Assembly (NCBI RefSeq): GCF_023638055.1
Contig: NZ_JAKRVY010000001.1
Location: forward strand, 379,815 to 443,814
Length of the DNA stretch: 64,000 nt
DNA from: Natranaeroarchaeum aerophilus
GTDB lineage: Archaea > Halobacteriota > Halobacteria > Halobacteriales > Natronoarchaeaceae
Direction of reading: 5' to 3'
How positions within the stretch are numbered: position 1 is the stretch's first letter; every line of letters begins with the position of its first letter. Below the pieces are notes generated by a model, which was given only the letters and a program-made list of their open reading frames with translations, was not told the origin of the DNA and did not search any database. Shown here piece after piece: positions 26,671 through 34,039 of the stretch. The translations under genes and the position numbers were made by a program.

Positions 26671-27063
26671 TCAGGCCTCGAAATCGTGGTCCGGGTCGTC
26701 CTCGACCTGCCGCTTCATCGACTCCCGTCGCGATTTGGCGTCCCGGCCGGTGGCTTCGAGCAGGAACTCGTTTTTGGCGTCGACGGCGTCTGCGGCCGCG
26801 TCGGCGTTGCCCTCCGCGATAACCTCCTCGGCGGGTCGCTCCTCAAAATGGACTGCAAGCTTGTCTTTCTTGCTCCCGTACTCCGCCGTTCCGGCGACGA
26901 TTCGCTCGAACACGGGGTTGTCGGGGTCGCCGACGACGTACAGGTCGTTCCCTTTGAACTCCTCTGTTCCGTCGATCGTGCCGAAGTAGTCCTCGACGGT
27001 GGCTTCCATATCCGGTACGCGTTCTTCGAGATACTCGCCGCGGCGCATCTTGTACTCTTTCAT
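26671..27063 (-). CDS. DUF5611 family protein
   Basis: The 130-residue acidic protein begins MKEYKMRRGEYLEERVPDM and contains the conserved EEFKGNDLYVVGDPDNPVF and DKLAVHFEERPAEEV blocks of haloarchaeal DUF5611. It has a single domain with a helical, charged C-terminus. Function is unknown. It is separated by 43 bases from the upstream zinc-ribbon gene in the same direction; the two may form a short transcript. Confidence 0.75.
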   Translation of the reverse strand: MKEYKMRRGEYLEERVPDMEATVEDYFGTIDGTEEFKGNDLYVVGDPDNPVFERIVAGTAEYGSKKDKLAVHFEERPAEEVIAEGNADAAADAVDAKNEFLLEATGRDAKSRRESMKRQVEDDPDHDFEA

Positions 27064-27106
27064 GCTTGATGGAATCGGTCGGCGTTGATTTACCCGTTAC
27101 GCTTGT

Positions 27107-27973
27107 CTATCGCTCGGCGAGGTAGCCACTGCGACACTCGGGACAGATGTCGCCCGCCCGAAGCGAGCTCCCTGAACCCGGTGCGGTAAAGCCACACTCC
27201 GGACAGACGTACTGCGACCCGTCGCCACTACCGGTCGACTCGACCGGCGTGGGCGCGCTGTCGACGCTGGTAAAGGTCGTTTCCTTGGGGGTGTCCGGTC
27301 GCTCCACGACCGCTTCACCCTCGCCCGAGCCGCCCGATTCTGGGCGCAAGCCGCCGCCGAACTCGACGTTTTCGGGTTCGCCGCTTCCGCTCTCCGCATC
27401 GAACCCCTCGTCCTCGCCGTCAACGGCTGGCCACTCCTCCTCGTCGGCCTCACCGGACCGGGTGTCGTCGGAGTCAGGCCACTCGCCGTGTCCGCGATCA
27501 CGCTCCGGCTCGTCGTCGGGCTCGTTGTCCGCGTCGAGGATCACAGCGTCGTCGTCCGCGGGGTCGATCTCCTCACTCTCGTCGTCCTCTGTCGCGGTTC
27601 CGGCCTCCCGCGTCGCGGCCGGAACCTCCTCGGTATCGTCGGGCCCCTCGTCGACGAACTCCGCGTCGTGGCCGTCCCCGGTGACCTCTTCGTCGGCGGA
27701 GTCTTCGACCCCCTCCGGCGCGTTCACATCGGCGTCGGCTGCGACGCCCTCGTCGACCGCCCCTGCAGCCGGCTCCGCTCCCCCGGGCTCGTCGGTCGAC
27801 TCCCTGATCGCTGTTACTTCCTTGTTCTCGCTGACGAGTTTCGTCTTGCCACACCGGGCGCACGTCTGTTCCTCCCGGATCGTTACCACGACCTCGTTCC
27901 CCTGTTCCTCGCGCTCACGCTCGACGTCGCTGTCGCCGTAGGCGTGTCCGAGGAGCGAACACCTGAGAGCCAT
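27107..27973 (-). CDS. Two-zinc-ribbon acidic protein (DUF7093-like)
   Basis: The 288-residue protein has an N-terminal zinc-binding half (MALRCSLLGHAYGD, TCARCGKTKLV). A long disordered stretch rich in Asp, Glu, Gly and Pro follows (about 55-245), then a C-terminal zinc ribbon with YVCPECGFTAPGS and CPECRSGYLAER. The layout fits haloarchaeal DUF7093-type proteins. Function is unknown; zinc ribbons at both ends suggest a nucleic acid or protein-assembly role. Confidence 0.7.
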   Translation of the reverse strand: MALRCSLLGHAYGDSDVEREREEQGNEVVVTIREEQTCARCGKTKLVSENKEVTAIRESTDEPGGAEPAAGAVDEGVAADADVNAPEGVEDSADEEVTGDGHDAEFVDEGPDDTEEVPAATREAGTATEDDESEEIDPADDDAVILDADNEPDDEPERDRGHGEWPDSDDTRSGEADEEEWPAVDGEDEGFDAESGSGEPENVEFGGGLRPESGGSGEGEAVVERPDTPKETTFTSVDSAPTPVESTGSGDGSQYVCPECGFTAPGSGSSLRAGDICPECRSGYLAER

Positions 27974-28079
27974 TGTCCACGCTTACCCAACCGGACCGTA
28001 AAAAGTTGCCGCCAACGAGCGGTTCCCGCGTCGAACACCGAAGGTAAGGATAAAAACGGGTGGGGCGTATGTATCCCGT

Positions 28080-28376
28080 ATGAAGGCACGGCCGGAGTTC
28101 CGCGACAGGCCCGCAGTCGAGGTCGCGGTGCTCGATGCGCTGGTCGACCGCAACGAGGATGGGATGACGGTGTTCGAGCTACGGTCCCACGCCGAGGTCA
28201 GCATCCACGATCTCGAAGACGCGCTCGAATCGCTGAAAGCCGACGGGCTCATCGAGGTCGAGGAGTCCGGGAGTAAAACGGTGATCAAGGCCGACCAGCG
28301 CGTCGTGCCGGAGACGACGCTCGAGGGCGACGATCACTCGTTTCTCGAGGAGTTGCGCGAACGTCTACCGTTCTGA
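28080..28376 (+). CDS. DUF6432 family winged-helix protein
   Basis: The 98-residue protein has a winged-helix-like fold: helices VEVAVLDALVDRNED, TVFELRSHAEVS and HDLEDALESLKADGLIEVEE, then a wing KTVIKADQRVV. A charged C-terminal helix follows (SFLEELRERLPF). It matches haloarchaeal DUF6432, proposed to be a small regulator. It is divergent from the zinc-ribbon gene, with about 105 bases between, and precedes the GcvT-like gene by 78 bases. Confidence 0.75.
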   Translation: MKARPEFRDRPAVEVAVLDALVDRNEDGMTVFELRSHAEVSIHDLEDALESLKADGLIEVEESGSKTVIKADQRVVPETTLEGDDHSFLEELRERLPF

Positions 28377-28454
28377 GCTGTCGACTCCAGACGGCATTCA
28401 ATTACCCACGCCGGAACCGCTGATCTTTTTCACGCATAGCCCCGAATAGGAGTA

Positions 28455-29543
28455 ATGACAGTTATTCGCTCGGTTCACGAGGACCACGGCGCGACCTTCG
28501 CCGACCGCGGTGGACGCCAGATCGTCCGTCACTTCGGTCGCCCGGGCCGCACCCACCGCGCGGTTCGTAACGGCGTCGGCCTGATCGAGATGGCTTACGG
28601 CGTCCTGACGATCGAGGGCGAGGACCGCGTCAGCTACGTCGACAACGTCGTCTCGAACAGCGTCCCGACCGAGAACGGCGAGGGGACCTACGCGCTCGTA
28701 CTCGACCCACAGGGTGGGATCGAGACGGATATGTACGTCTACAACGCGGGGGAACGCCTCCTCCTCTTTGTGCCCCCGCAGCGTGCCGAACCGCTCGCCG
28801 AGGAGTGGCGCGGAAAGACGTTCATCGAGGACGTCGAGATCGACGTGGCGACCGACGAGTTCGCCGTCTTCGGCCTCCACGGCCCGAAATCGACCGAGAA
28901 GGTTGCAAGCGTCCTCAACAAGGCCGGTGCGCCGGATCCGACCCTTTCGTTCGTTCGCGGGTCGATGGGCGACGCGGGCGTCACCGTTATTCGGACTGAC
29001 GCGCTGGCAGGCGAGGAGGGGTACGAGGTCGTCTGCGCGGCGAGCGAGGCCGAGCACGTCTACGATACCCTGCTGAACCACGGGCTCAACGCTGCCCCCT
29101 TCGGCTACGACAGCTGGGAGACGCTGACGCTCGAAGCCGGGACGCCGCTGTTCGATACCGAACTAGAGGGTCAGATCCCGAACGTGCTCGGCCTTCGCAA
29201 CGCGGTGGACTTCGAGAAGGGCTGTTTCGTCGGCCAGGAGGTCGTCTCCCGCGTCGAGAACCGCGGTCGGCCGAGCAAGCGACTCGTCGGCCTGACCTGC
29301 GAGGCGCTGCCCGCGGCCGGTGCAGCGGTGTTCGACGGTGACGCCTCGGTCGGCGAAGTGACCCGCGCCGCCGAGACCGAGATGATCGACCAGCCCATCG
29401 CGCTCGCGCTGGTCGGATTCGACGCCGCGGAGACCGACGGCCTCACCGTACGCGTCGACGGCGAGGACGTCCCGGCGACGCTCACTGAGCTTCCGTTCGT
29501 CGAGGGGAGCGACCGGTCGGGACGACTGCCGAGCTACGAGTAG
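28455..29543 (+). CDS. GcvT/YgfZ-like folate-binding protein
   Basis: The 362-residue protein has the aminomethyltransferase fold, with N-terminal GRPGRTHRAVRNGVGLIEM and the YgfZ signature KGCFVGQEVVSR near residue 256 (KGCYxGQE in YgfZ). YgfZ-type proteins help repair or assemble iron-sulfur enzymes using tetrahydrofolate. The signature favours that role over a true glycine-cleavage T-protein, and no gcvP/gcvH genes are present here. Its 3' end is 18 bases from the convergent hmgA. Confidence 0.82.
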   Translation: MTVIRSVHEDHGATFADRGGRQIVRHFGRPGRTHRAVRNGVGLIEMAYGVLTIEGEDRVSYVDNVVSNSVPTENGEGTYALVLDPQGGIETDMYVYNAGERLLLFVPPQRAEPLAEEWRGKTFIEDVEIDVATDEFAVFGLHGPKSTEKVASVLNKAGAPDPTLSFVRGSMGDAGVTVIRTDALAGEEGYEVVCAASEAEHVYDTLLNHGLNAAPFGYDSWETLTLEAGTPLFDTELEGQIPNVLGLRNAVDFEKGCFVGQEVVSRVENRGRPSKRLVGLTCEALPAAGAAVFDGDASVGEVTRAAETEMIDQPIALALVGFDAAETDGLTVRVDGEDVPATLTELPFVEGSDRSGRLPSYE

Positions 29544-29561
29544 CCGGTCCGTACGACCGCT

Positions 29562-30773
29562 TTACCGCCCGAGATCCTCGTGTGCGCTCGACAGATGCCG
29601 GGACGCCAGCGCGGCGAGCAAGGAGAGCTCCCCGGCGAGTGCGCCGACCGCGATGATCTCGGCGAGCTCGTCGGCGTTCGAACCGGCGGGATCGCCGCCG
29701 CCGCGGACGCCCAGCACGTCCAGGGCCTCGGCCTGCGTGGGGAGTTTCGTCCCGCCGCCCACGGTACCGACTTCCAGACTGGCGATGCTGACGCTCGCGT
29801 AGAGGCTGTCGCCCCGCTCTTCGATCGTCGTGATTGCGTTCGAGCCCTCGACGACCTGTGCGGCGTCCTGGCCAGTCGCGAGGAAGGCGGCGGCGACGAC
29901 GTTCGCGGCGTGGGCGTTGAAGCCGAGACTGCCCGCCTTGGCGCTCCCGACGAGGTTCTTTCTGGTGTTTGCCTCCTCAATGGCCTCGGGCGTCGTCCCG
30001 AGTCGCTCCTCGACGAGCTCGCGGTCCAGCTCCACGTCGGCGGTGACGCTCCGGCCGCGGCCCTGGACGGCGTTGATCGCCGCCGGTTTCTTGTCCGAAC
30101 AGAGGTTGCCCGAGAGTGCGACCAGATCGGCGGGCGTCTCGTTCTCGACGAGTTCGCAGGCCTCGCCCGTGGCGATCGTCGCCATGTTCATCCCCATCGC
30201 GTCCTTGGTGTCGTAGGCAAACCGCAGATAGACCGAATCGCCGACGACGTACGGTTCGACGTCCAGTAGTTCGCCGTGGCTGGTCGTCGACTCGGCAGCC
30301 TCGCGCAGGCGCTCCGTGTTCTCGCCGACCCAGTCGACGACTTCCTTTGCCTCGACGATACCCTGTACCCGAAAGACCGGCGCGCGGGTCATCCCGTTTT
30401 TCGTGACGCGGGCCTGCGCGCCGCCCGCCGAGCGGATCGCCGAGAGGCCGCGGTTGACGCTCGCCAGCAGCGCGCCCTCGGTCGTCGCGAGCGGGAGATA
30501 GTACTCGCCGTCTGCGGCCCCGCCGTCGATCTTGACGGGACCCACCACGCCCATCGGGAGCTGTGCGCCGCCGATGGCGTTCTCGATGTTCGCGTCGGCG
30601 TCGGCAGCGTCGAAGGCGTACTCTCCGACGGTCGAGAGGTCGGCACCGGTCTCGCGCTCGACCAGCAGGCGGCGGGCCGTCGCGGCGGTCTCGTGGTCCG
30701 CGTGCTCTTCGAGTTCGTACAGGCGCAGGTCGCCGTCCTGAACGCGGTCGGCGAGGTCGGCAGCGTCAGTCAT
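29562..30773 (-). CDS. hmgA: HMG-CoA reductase (class I, NADPH)
   Basis: The 403-residue enzyme reduces HMG-CoA to mevalonate, the committed step to archaeal lipids. Substrate-binding NIENAIGGAQLPMG, Lys in NTRKNLVGSA, Asp in FLATGQDAAQVVEGSN, the cofactor loop GTVGGGTKLPTQ and the catalytic His in RHLSSAHEDLG at the C-terminus are all visible. Length fits soluble archaeal class I enzymes. The 181-bp upstream region, shared with a divergent truncated GNAT gene, has an inverted-repeat element. Confidence 0.93.
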   Translation of the reverse strand: MTDAADLADRVQDGDLRLYELEEHADHETAATARRLLVERETGADLSTVGEYAFDAADADANIENAIGGAQLPMGVVGPVKIDGGAADGEYYLPLATTEGALLASVNRGLSAIRSAGGAQARVTKNGMTRAPVFRVQGIVEAKEVVDWVGENTERLREAAESTTSHGELLDVEPYVVGDSVYLRFAYDTKDAMGMNMATIATGEACELVENETPADLVALSGNLCSDKKPAAINAVQGRGRSVTADVELDRELVEERLGTTPEAIEEANTRKNLVGSAKAGSLGFNAHAANVVAAAFLATGQDAAQVVEGSNAITTIEERGDSLYASVSIASLEVGTVGGGTKLPTQAEALDVLGVRGGGDPAGSNADELAEIIAVGALAGELSLLAALASRHLSSAHEDLGR

Positions 30774-30862
30774 AGTTCGGCAGAGTGTCGCCCGGCCCCT
30801 AACAGTTGCTCTTTGTGGGCGGATCCTGTCGATGAGTTCGTCTCGTCGGACTCCATTACAGC

Positions 30863-30903
30863 ATACTTCGAAATATGAAGTATTATGATACAGTATTCGA
30901 AGT
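30863..30903. promoter_or_regulatory. Overlapping inverted repeats between hmgA and GNAT remnant
   Basis: Two symmetric elements overlap: ATACTTC-(7)-GAAGTAT (30863-30883) and ACTTCGAA-(23)-TTCGAAGT (30865-30903). The region is AT-rich and lies about 90-130 bases upstream of hmgA and 50-90 upstream of the GNAT start. It could be an operator for either side. The core ACTTCGAA also occurs in the 22-bp repeat array at 40851. Confidence 0.4.
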
Positions 30904-30954
30904 TAGTGGCAGGACACCGAAACGCAGTACTTTTCGCCGGGAAATACGCCGAAT

Positions 30955-31281
30955 ATGGATACCATTCGCGATCTGGCTCCCGGGGACGCCTGGGAACTAG
31001 TTGCGCTTTACGAGGAGTACGACTGGTGGGAGGACCGGAGTGTCGAAGACGTCCGCCGCGCACTCGCCGAGACGGAGGTTGCCGTGGGCATCGAAGCCGA
31101 CGGTGATCTCGTGGCGACGGCGCGTGTGTTGACCGATTACACCTACTACGCGAACGTCTTCGACGTGCCCGAGGGCGGCGTCGAAGAGATGGTGCGCATG
31201 ACAGATAGACAGCGGACGCCCGCGTCTTCAGGCGCGGGAGGATGTCAAGTATTCGAGAGAGTGAGCGCCGATCACGCGTGA
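30955..31281 (+). pseudogene. Truncated GNAT acetyltransferase
   Basis: Residues 1 to about 68 look like the start of a GNAT-family acetyltransferase (TIRDLAPGDAWELVALYEEYDWWEDR, DLVATARVLTDYTYYANVFDV). The sequence stops matching just where the acetyl-CoA-binding core (RGxGxG/A) should begin. The remaining frame (about 39 codons) is unrelated and includes an IS200/IS605-type hairpin end. The missing cofactor site means it cannot be a working acetyltransferase. It overlaps the convergent hicA stop by 10 bases. Confidence 0.75.
31199..31248 (+). mobile_element. Remnant IS200/IS605-type end with hairpin
   Basis: CCCGCGTCTTCAGGCGCGGG (31219-31238) folds into an eight-pair stem with a UUCA loop (one G-U pair), followed by AGGATGTCAAG. 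In haloarchaea this hairpin-plus-tail is typical of the right end or guide-RNA 3' end of TnpB elements. No transposase gene remains here, so it is a solo end or deletion scar inside the GNAT gene. Recognition is by pattern and memory. Confidence 0.6.
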
Positions 31282-31523
31282 GCGTCGATCCACTGGCAGA
31301 ACGCGTCGAAATCGGTCGCTCCGGCGTCATCGGCGATCGTGCGGAGGGTTCCAGTCCGGAGCTCGTCGTGTAGCGGTACCGTTATCCGCCGCCGGTCGTC
31401 CTCGTTTGTCGGATGCTCGTAGTACAACTGTGCATGATCGCCCGTCGTTCGACGCCACTCGAAGCCGCCGACGTTAACAAGTACTTTCACGACTTCTCTG
31501 CCCGAGAACGTTCGCCGGCCCAT
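31272..31523 (-). CDS. hicA: HicA-type toxin (mRNA interferase)
   Basis: From ATG 31523 (MGRRTFSGREVVKVL) the product has 83 residues, slightly longer than the usual 60-80. The double-stranded RNA-binding-like fold has the expected catalytic His in TTGDHAQLYYEHP (H30), followed by ITVPLHDEL. HicA cleaves mRNA. It lies one base downstream of hicB, so the order is antitoxin then toxin, the reverse of the classical hicAB order but common for this subtype. Confidence 0.82.
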   Translation of the reverse strand: MGRRTFSGREVVKVLVNVGGFEWRRTTGDHAQLYYEHPTNEDDRRRITVPLHDELRTGTLRTIADDAGATDFDAFCQWIDAHA

Positions 31524-31524
31524 C

Positions 31525-31794
31525 TCAGTCGAGAACGTCCGGTGGTTCAGTATCTCCGGTGACGTTCTGGTCGGGGTCGATTTCTGCACTCCGGAGTTCG
31601 TCGTCGGTCGGTTCCCGCCCGACCTCCCCTTCCTGTAGCGCGACTGCTTCGTCCAGGTTCTCCAGTGCGGCCGCACGTGACCGACCCTGCGTTGTAACTC
31701 CCGTTGTGACGTCTCTGGCGATCCACCAGTCGTCTTCGCGCCACAGACGGATCTCGTCGTCGTGATCGTCTCCGTTCCGCGTGGAACTCGCCAT
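31525..31794 (-). CDS. hicB: HicB-type antitoxin
   Basis: From ATG 31794 the product has 89 residues (a start at 31812 would add six). The degenerate RNase H-like HicB domain is visible in RLWREDDWWIARDVTTGVTTQG and SRAAALENLDEAVALQEGE; the C-terminus is acidic. It neutralises HicA. No separate DNA-binding domain is obvious, so autoregulation may rely on the complex. It is divergent from the AbrB/PIN module, with about 126 bases between. Confidence 0.8.
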   Translation of the reverse strand: MASSTRNGDDHDDEIRLWREDDWWIARDVTTGVTTQGRSRAAALENLDEAVALQEGEVGREPTDDELRSAEIDPDQNVTGDTEPPDVLD

Positions 31795-31894
31795 CGTACC
31801 TGTTTTGTCCAACCTATCTCATAAGGGTTTGCCCCACTTCGGCCAATACGTACCGCTCACCGGTACGCTCTGCCACGTCTCGACCCAATAGCTA

Positions 31895-31918
31895 AGGTAT
31901 TACACCAGGTATTACTCC
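31895..31918 (+). promoter_or_regulatory. 12-bp tandem repeat before AbrB/PIN module
   Basis: AGGTATTACACC (31895-31906) is followed directly by AGGTATTACTCC (31907-31918), matching at 11 of 12 bases, and ends two bases before the ATG at 31921. This position covers or follows the transcription start, so it would suit repression by the AbrB protein. The two copies are about one helical turn apart. Confidence 0.4.
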
Positions 31919-31920
31919 AT

Positions 31921-32181
31921 ATGAGCGAAACCACACGTATCACCGAGAAGGGGCAGGCAACGATCCCGAAACGGCTCCGTGATAAGTATAATCTCGAACC
32001 GGGCGACCAGGTCGTCTGGCTAGAGGGGGAGGACGGCATCGTGGTCCGCAAGCGTACCCAGTCGGGTGGTCGCGGGTTGCTTGCGCCCGATGCGGACGCC
32101 GACGAGCGGGCAGCGATCGCCGAACGTCTGAGCGAGGGCACGCGTGAGGCCCGCGACCGCGAGTACGATCTGTACGAATGA
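31921..32181 (+). CDS. vapB: AbrB/SpoVT-type antitoxin
   Basis: The 86-residue protein has an N-terminal AbrB domain (RITEKGQATIPKRLRDKYN, GDQVVWLEGEDGIVVRK) and a C-terminal helical tail (ERAAIAERLSEGTREARDRE) that would bind the PIN partner. It overlaps the PIN gene by 4 bases (ATGA). Operator-like repeats precede the ATG, so autoregulation is likely. Confidence 0.83.
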   Translation: MSETTRITEKGQATIPKRLRDKYNLEPGDQVVWLEGEDGIVVRKRTQSGGRGLLAPDADADERAAIAERLSEGTREARDREYDLYE

Positions 32182-32588
32182 GTGGCCACTACACTGCCGA
32201 TGCCGTCGCGCTGTATCACTACCTTGCTGACACGCTCCCACCAGCCGCCGACGAGATCATGGCTGAAGCGGAGGCGGGCGTCAGCATCGTCGAAGCCCCG
32301 GCAACAACAGTGGCCGAAGTGCTCTACGGTGTTGCACGCACCGAAGCGGTAGCGGGACAACCGTTGTCCGTCTCGCCGATCGACGCCCAGCGTGGTCTGC
32401 TTGCGGACGGACCGATCAAGCGCGTCGATACGACTGCAGGCGAACTCGCCATATTCGGCAGCCCTGCGGATCACCTGAGCTTGCACGACGCACTCGTCGT
32501 GGCGAGCTACCGGCAGCGGAACACTGATGCCATCCTCACGAACGATCCCGAGATCGACGCGCTCGGCGACGCCACGATCTGGGAGTAA
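32178..32588 (+). CDS. vapC: PIN-domain ribonuclease toxin
   Basis: The 136-residue PIN protein has acidic residues in HYTADAVALYHYL, TTVAEVLYGVA, LSLHDALVVASY and AILTNDPEID, which is the usual four-acid set. It is translated with the AbrB-type antitoxin gene through a 4-base overlap. With HicAB beside it, this makes two toxin-antitoxin modules back to back. RNA target unknown. Confidence 0.82.
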   Translation: MSGHYTADAVALYHYLADTLPPAADEIMAEAEAGVSIVEAPATTVAEVLYGVARTEAVAGQPLSVSPIDAQRGLLADGPIKRVDTTAGELAIFGSPADHLSLHDALVVASYRQRNTDAILTNDPEIDALGDATIWE

Positions 32589-32631
32589 TCGGTCGGTGTG
32601 CTTTTGCCCGCGCCTCGCCTACGACGAGTCG

Positions 32632-32892
32632 ATGAAACTGGGCTTTTTCGAGTCGCTGACGATGGTCGGTGCGCTCGCGGTCGCTATCCCGATGGTCTAT
32701 GCTGGCGGGAGCATCTACCTCGCAGGAAACCCGATTGGACTGTTCTTCGTCGCCCTTGGGGTTGTGATGGTGCTCGCCGAGCGGTTCATCACGACACCCT
32801 TTGACGTGCCCTCGATCGTCGCGAAAAAGACCGTCGGGCGGCTCATGACCGACCCCGAGGAGACCGAGACGGACACGGCCGAGAGCAAGTAG
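32632..32892 (+). CDS. Two-TM small membrane protein (DUF7533-like)
   Basis: From ATG 32632 (MKLGFFESLTMVG) the product has 86 residues with two transmembrane helices, then a soluble acidic tail (TTPFDVPSIVAKKTVGRL, DPEETETD). The layout matches a small haloarchaeal DUF7533-type family; function unknown. Upstream in-frame ATG starts read as noncoding sequence. Its stop is followed directly by the convergent M24 gene. Confidence 0.7.
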   Translation: MKLGFFESLTMVGALAVAIPMVYAGGSIYLAGNPIGLFFVALGVVMVLAERFITTPFDVPSIVAKKTVGRLMTDPEETETDTAESK

Positions 32893-34035
32893 CTACGCGC
32901 CCGGCTCCATCGACAGCGGATACTCGACCAGCGGTCGAACGCCATCTTCCTCGACGACGACAACATCGCCCAGCGCCACGTAGCCCTGCTGGGCGTCGGC
33001 AAGGCCGGGCCGAACTACGAGCACCGTCCCGGCGGAGAGCTCCGTCGTACCGTCCACCGCCGGGGGCTCCCGCTGATCGAGCCCGACGCCGTGGCCGAGG
33101 TTCGCGATGACGTCACCCGACTGCGGAGAGGGATCGAAGCCGTACGCGCCGATTTCGGCGACCAGTTCGCGGTGGAGTTCACCGGTCGTGACGCCCGCGC
33201 CGGCGTCGAGCGTGGCAAGCGCCGCCGAGCGGGCGTTGGTGACCGCGACGTGGGCGCGACGCTCCCACCCGCCGTCGCCGTCGACGACGAGTGTTCGGGT
33301 CAGGTGGCCGTGATAGCCGCCCGGTTCTCGGGGACTGAGCGACACTGTGATGGTCGAGCTGAGCGTGACCGGCACGTCGGATTGAGGGGGTTCCGGTGGG
33401 CCCTCGATCCCGATTCTGGTTGTCCCACAGGGGAGTCCTCCCGCAGTCGCGACCGCCTCGCCGATCGCTTCGCGCAAGCGCCCGGTCGTCACCACGTCGC
33501 CGTCCCATAGCAGTCGGTCACCGGACCGGTCGGCGGCCGTGAGCACCTCTTTTGCCCGGTCCATCCCGGCCGTAGCGACGCCCTGTGCGACCGTTATTTC
33601 GGTTCGCTCGCCCGCTGTTTTCCCCCGACGGGCGCGCTCGACGGCATCCGTTGACGAAAGCGCGTAGTCGGCCGATACATAGAGGGCTGCGTCGTGTGGG
33701 ATCGTCGGCGGCGTCAGAACGGTCTCGTCGTGGGAATCCAGTAGTTCGTCGAGGACCTCCGCGGCCGCCTCCCCGGGATGCTGACGTCGCGCGTCGAACC
33801 GCCTGATGCGCCCGGTGGCTCCGGGAACAGACTCGACAGTCGAGGGGACACAGAGGACTGTCGCATCCGGGGTGTACACGAACGCAGCGGTCACCGGTTC
33901 GTCGTAGCGGGTGAGATATTTGAAGACCGATTCACTTCCAACGTGGACGAACGCGGCGGCGTCGCGCTCGCTCAGTTCGGCGTCCAGCCAGTCGAAGTCC
34001 CGGGGCAGCACCGCCGGCGAGGGGTCGCCGGTCAT
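32893..34035 (-). CDS. M24-family (creatinase/aminopeptidase P-like) protein with altered metal site
   Basis: The 380-residue protein has the two-domain layout of Xaa-Pro peptidases: an N-terminal creatinase-like domain (FDWLDAELSERDAAAFVHV) and a C-terminal pita-bread domain with NLGHGVGLDQREPP. Metal ligands look replaced: SLSPREPGGYHGHLTRT has no first Asp and has His for the second, and the Glu of the EPG motif reads VVRPGL. Only the central His is clearly kept. So it may be catalytically dead or bind another ligand. Its start is five bases past the UvrD-like stop, in the same direction. Confidence 0.78.
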   Translation of the reverse strand: MTGDPSPAVLPRDFDWLDAELSERDAAAFVHVGSESVFKYLTRYDEPVTAAFVYTPDATVLCVPSTVESVPGATGRIRRFDARRQHPGEAAAEVLDELLDSHDETVLTPPTIPHDAALYVSADYALSSTDAVERARRGKTAGERTEITVAQGVATAGMDRAKEVLTAADRSGDRLLWDGDVVTTGRLREAIGEAVATAGGLPCGTTRIGIEGPPEPPQSDVPVTLSSTITVSLSPREPGGYHGHLTRTLVVDGDGGWERRAHVAVTNARSAALATLDAGAGVTTGELHRELVAEIGAYGFDPSPQSGDVIANLGHGVGLDQREPPAVDGTTELSAGTVLVVRPGLADAQQGYVALGDVVVVEEDGVRPLVEYPLSMEPGA

Positions 34036-34039
34036 CCGG

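Noticed and set aside
28455-29543. Glycine cleavage T-protein
   Set aside because: The YgfZ-type KGCFVGQE signature and the lack of gcvP/gcvH nearby favour a folate-binding repair protein.
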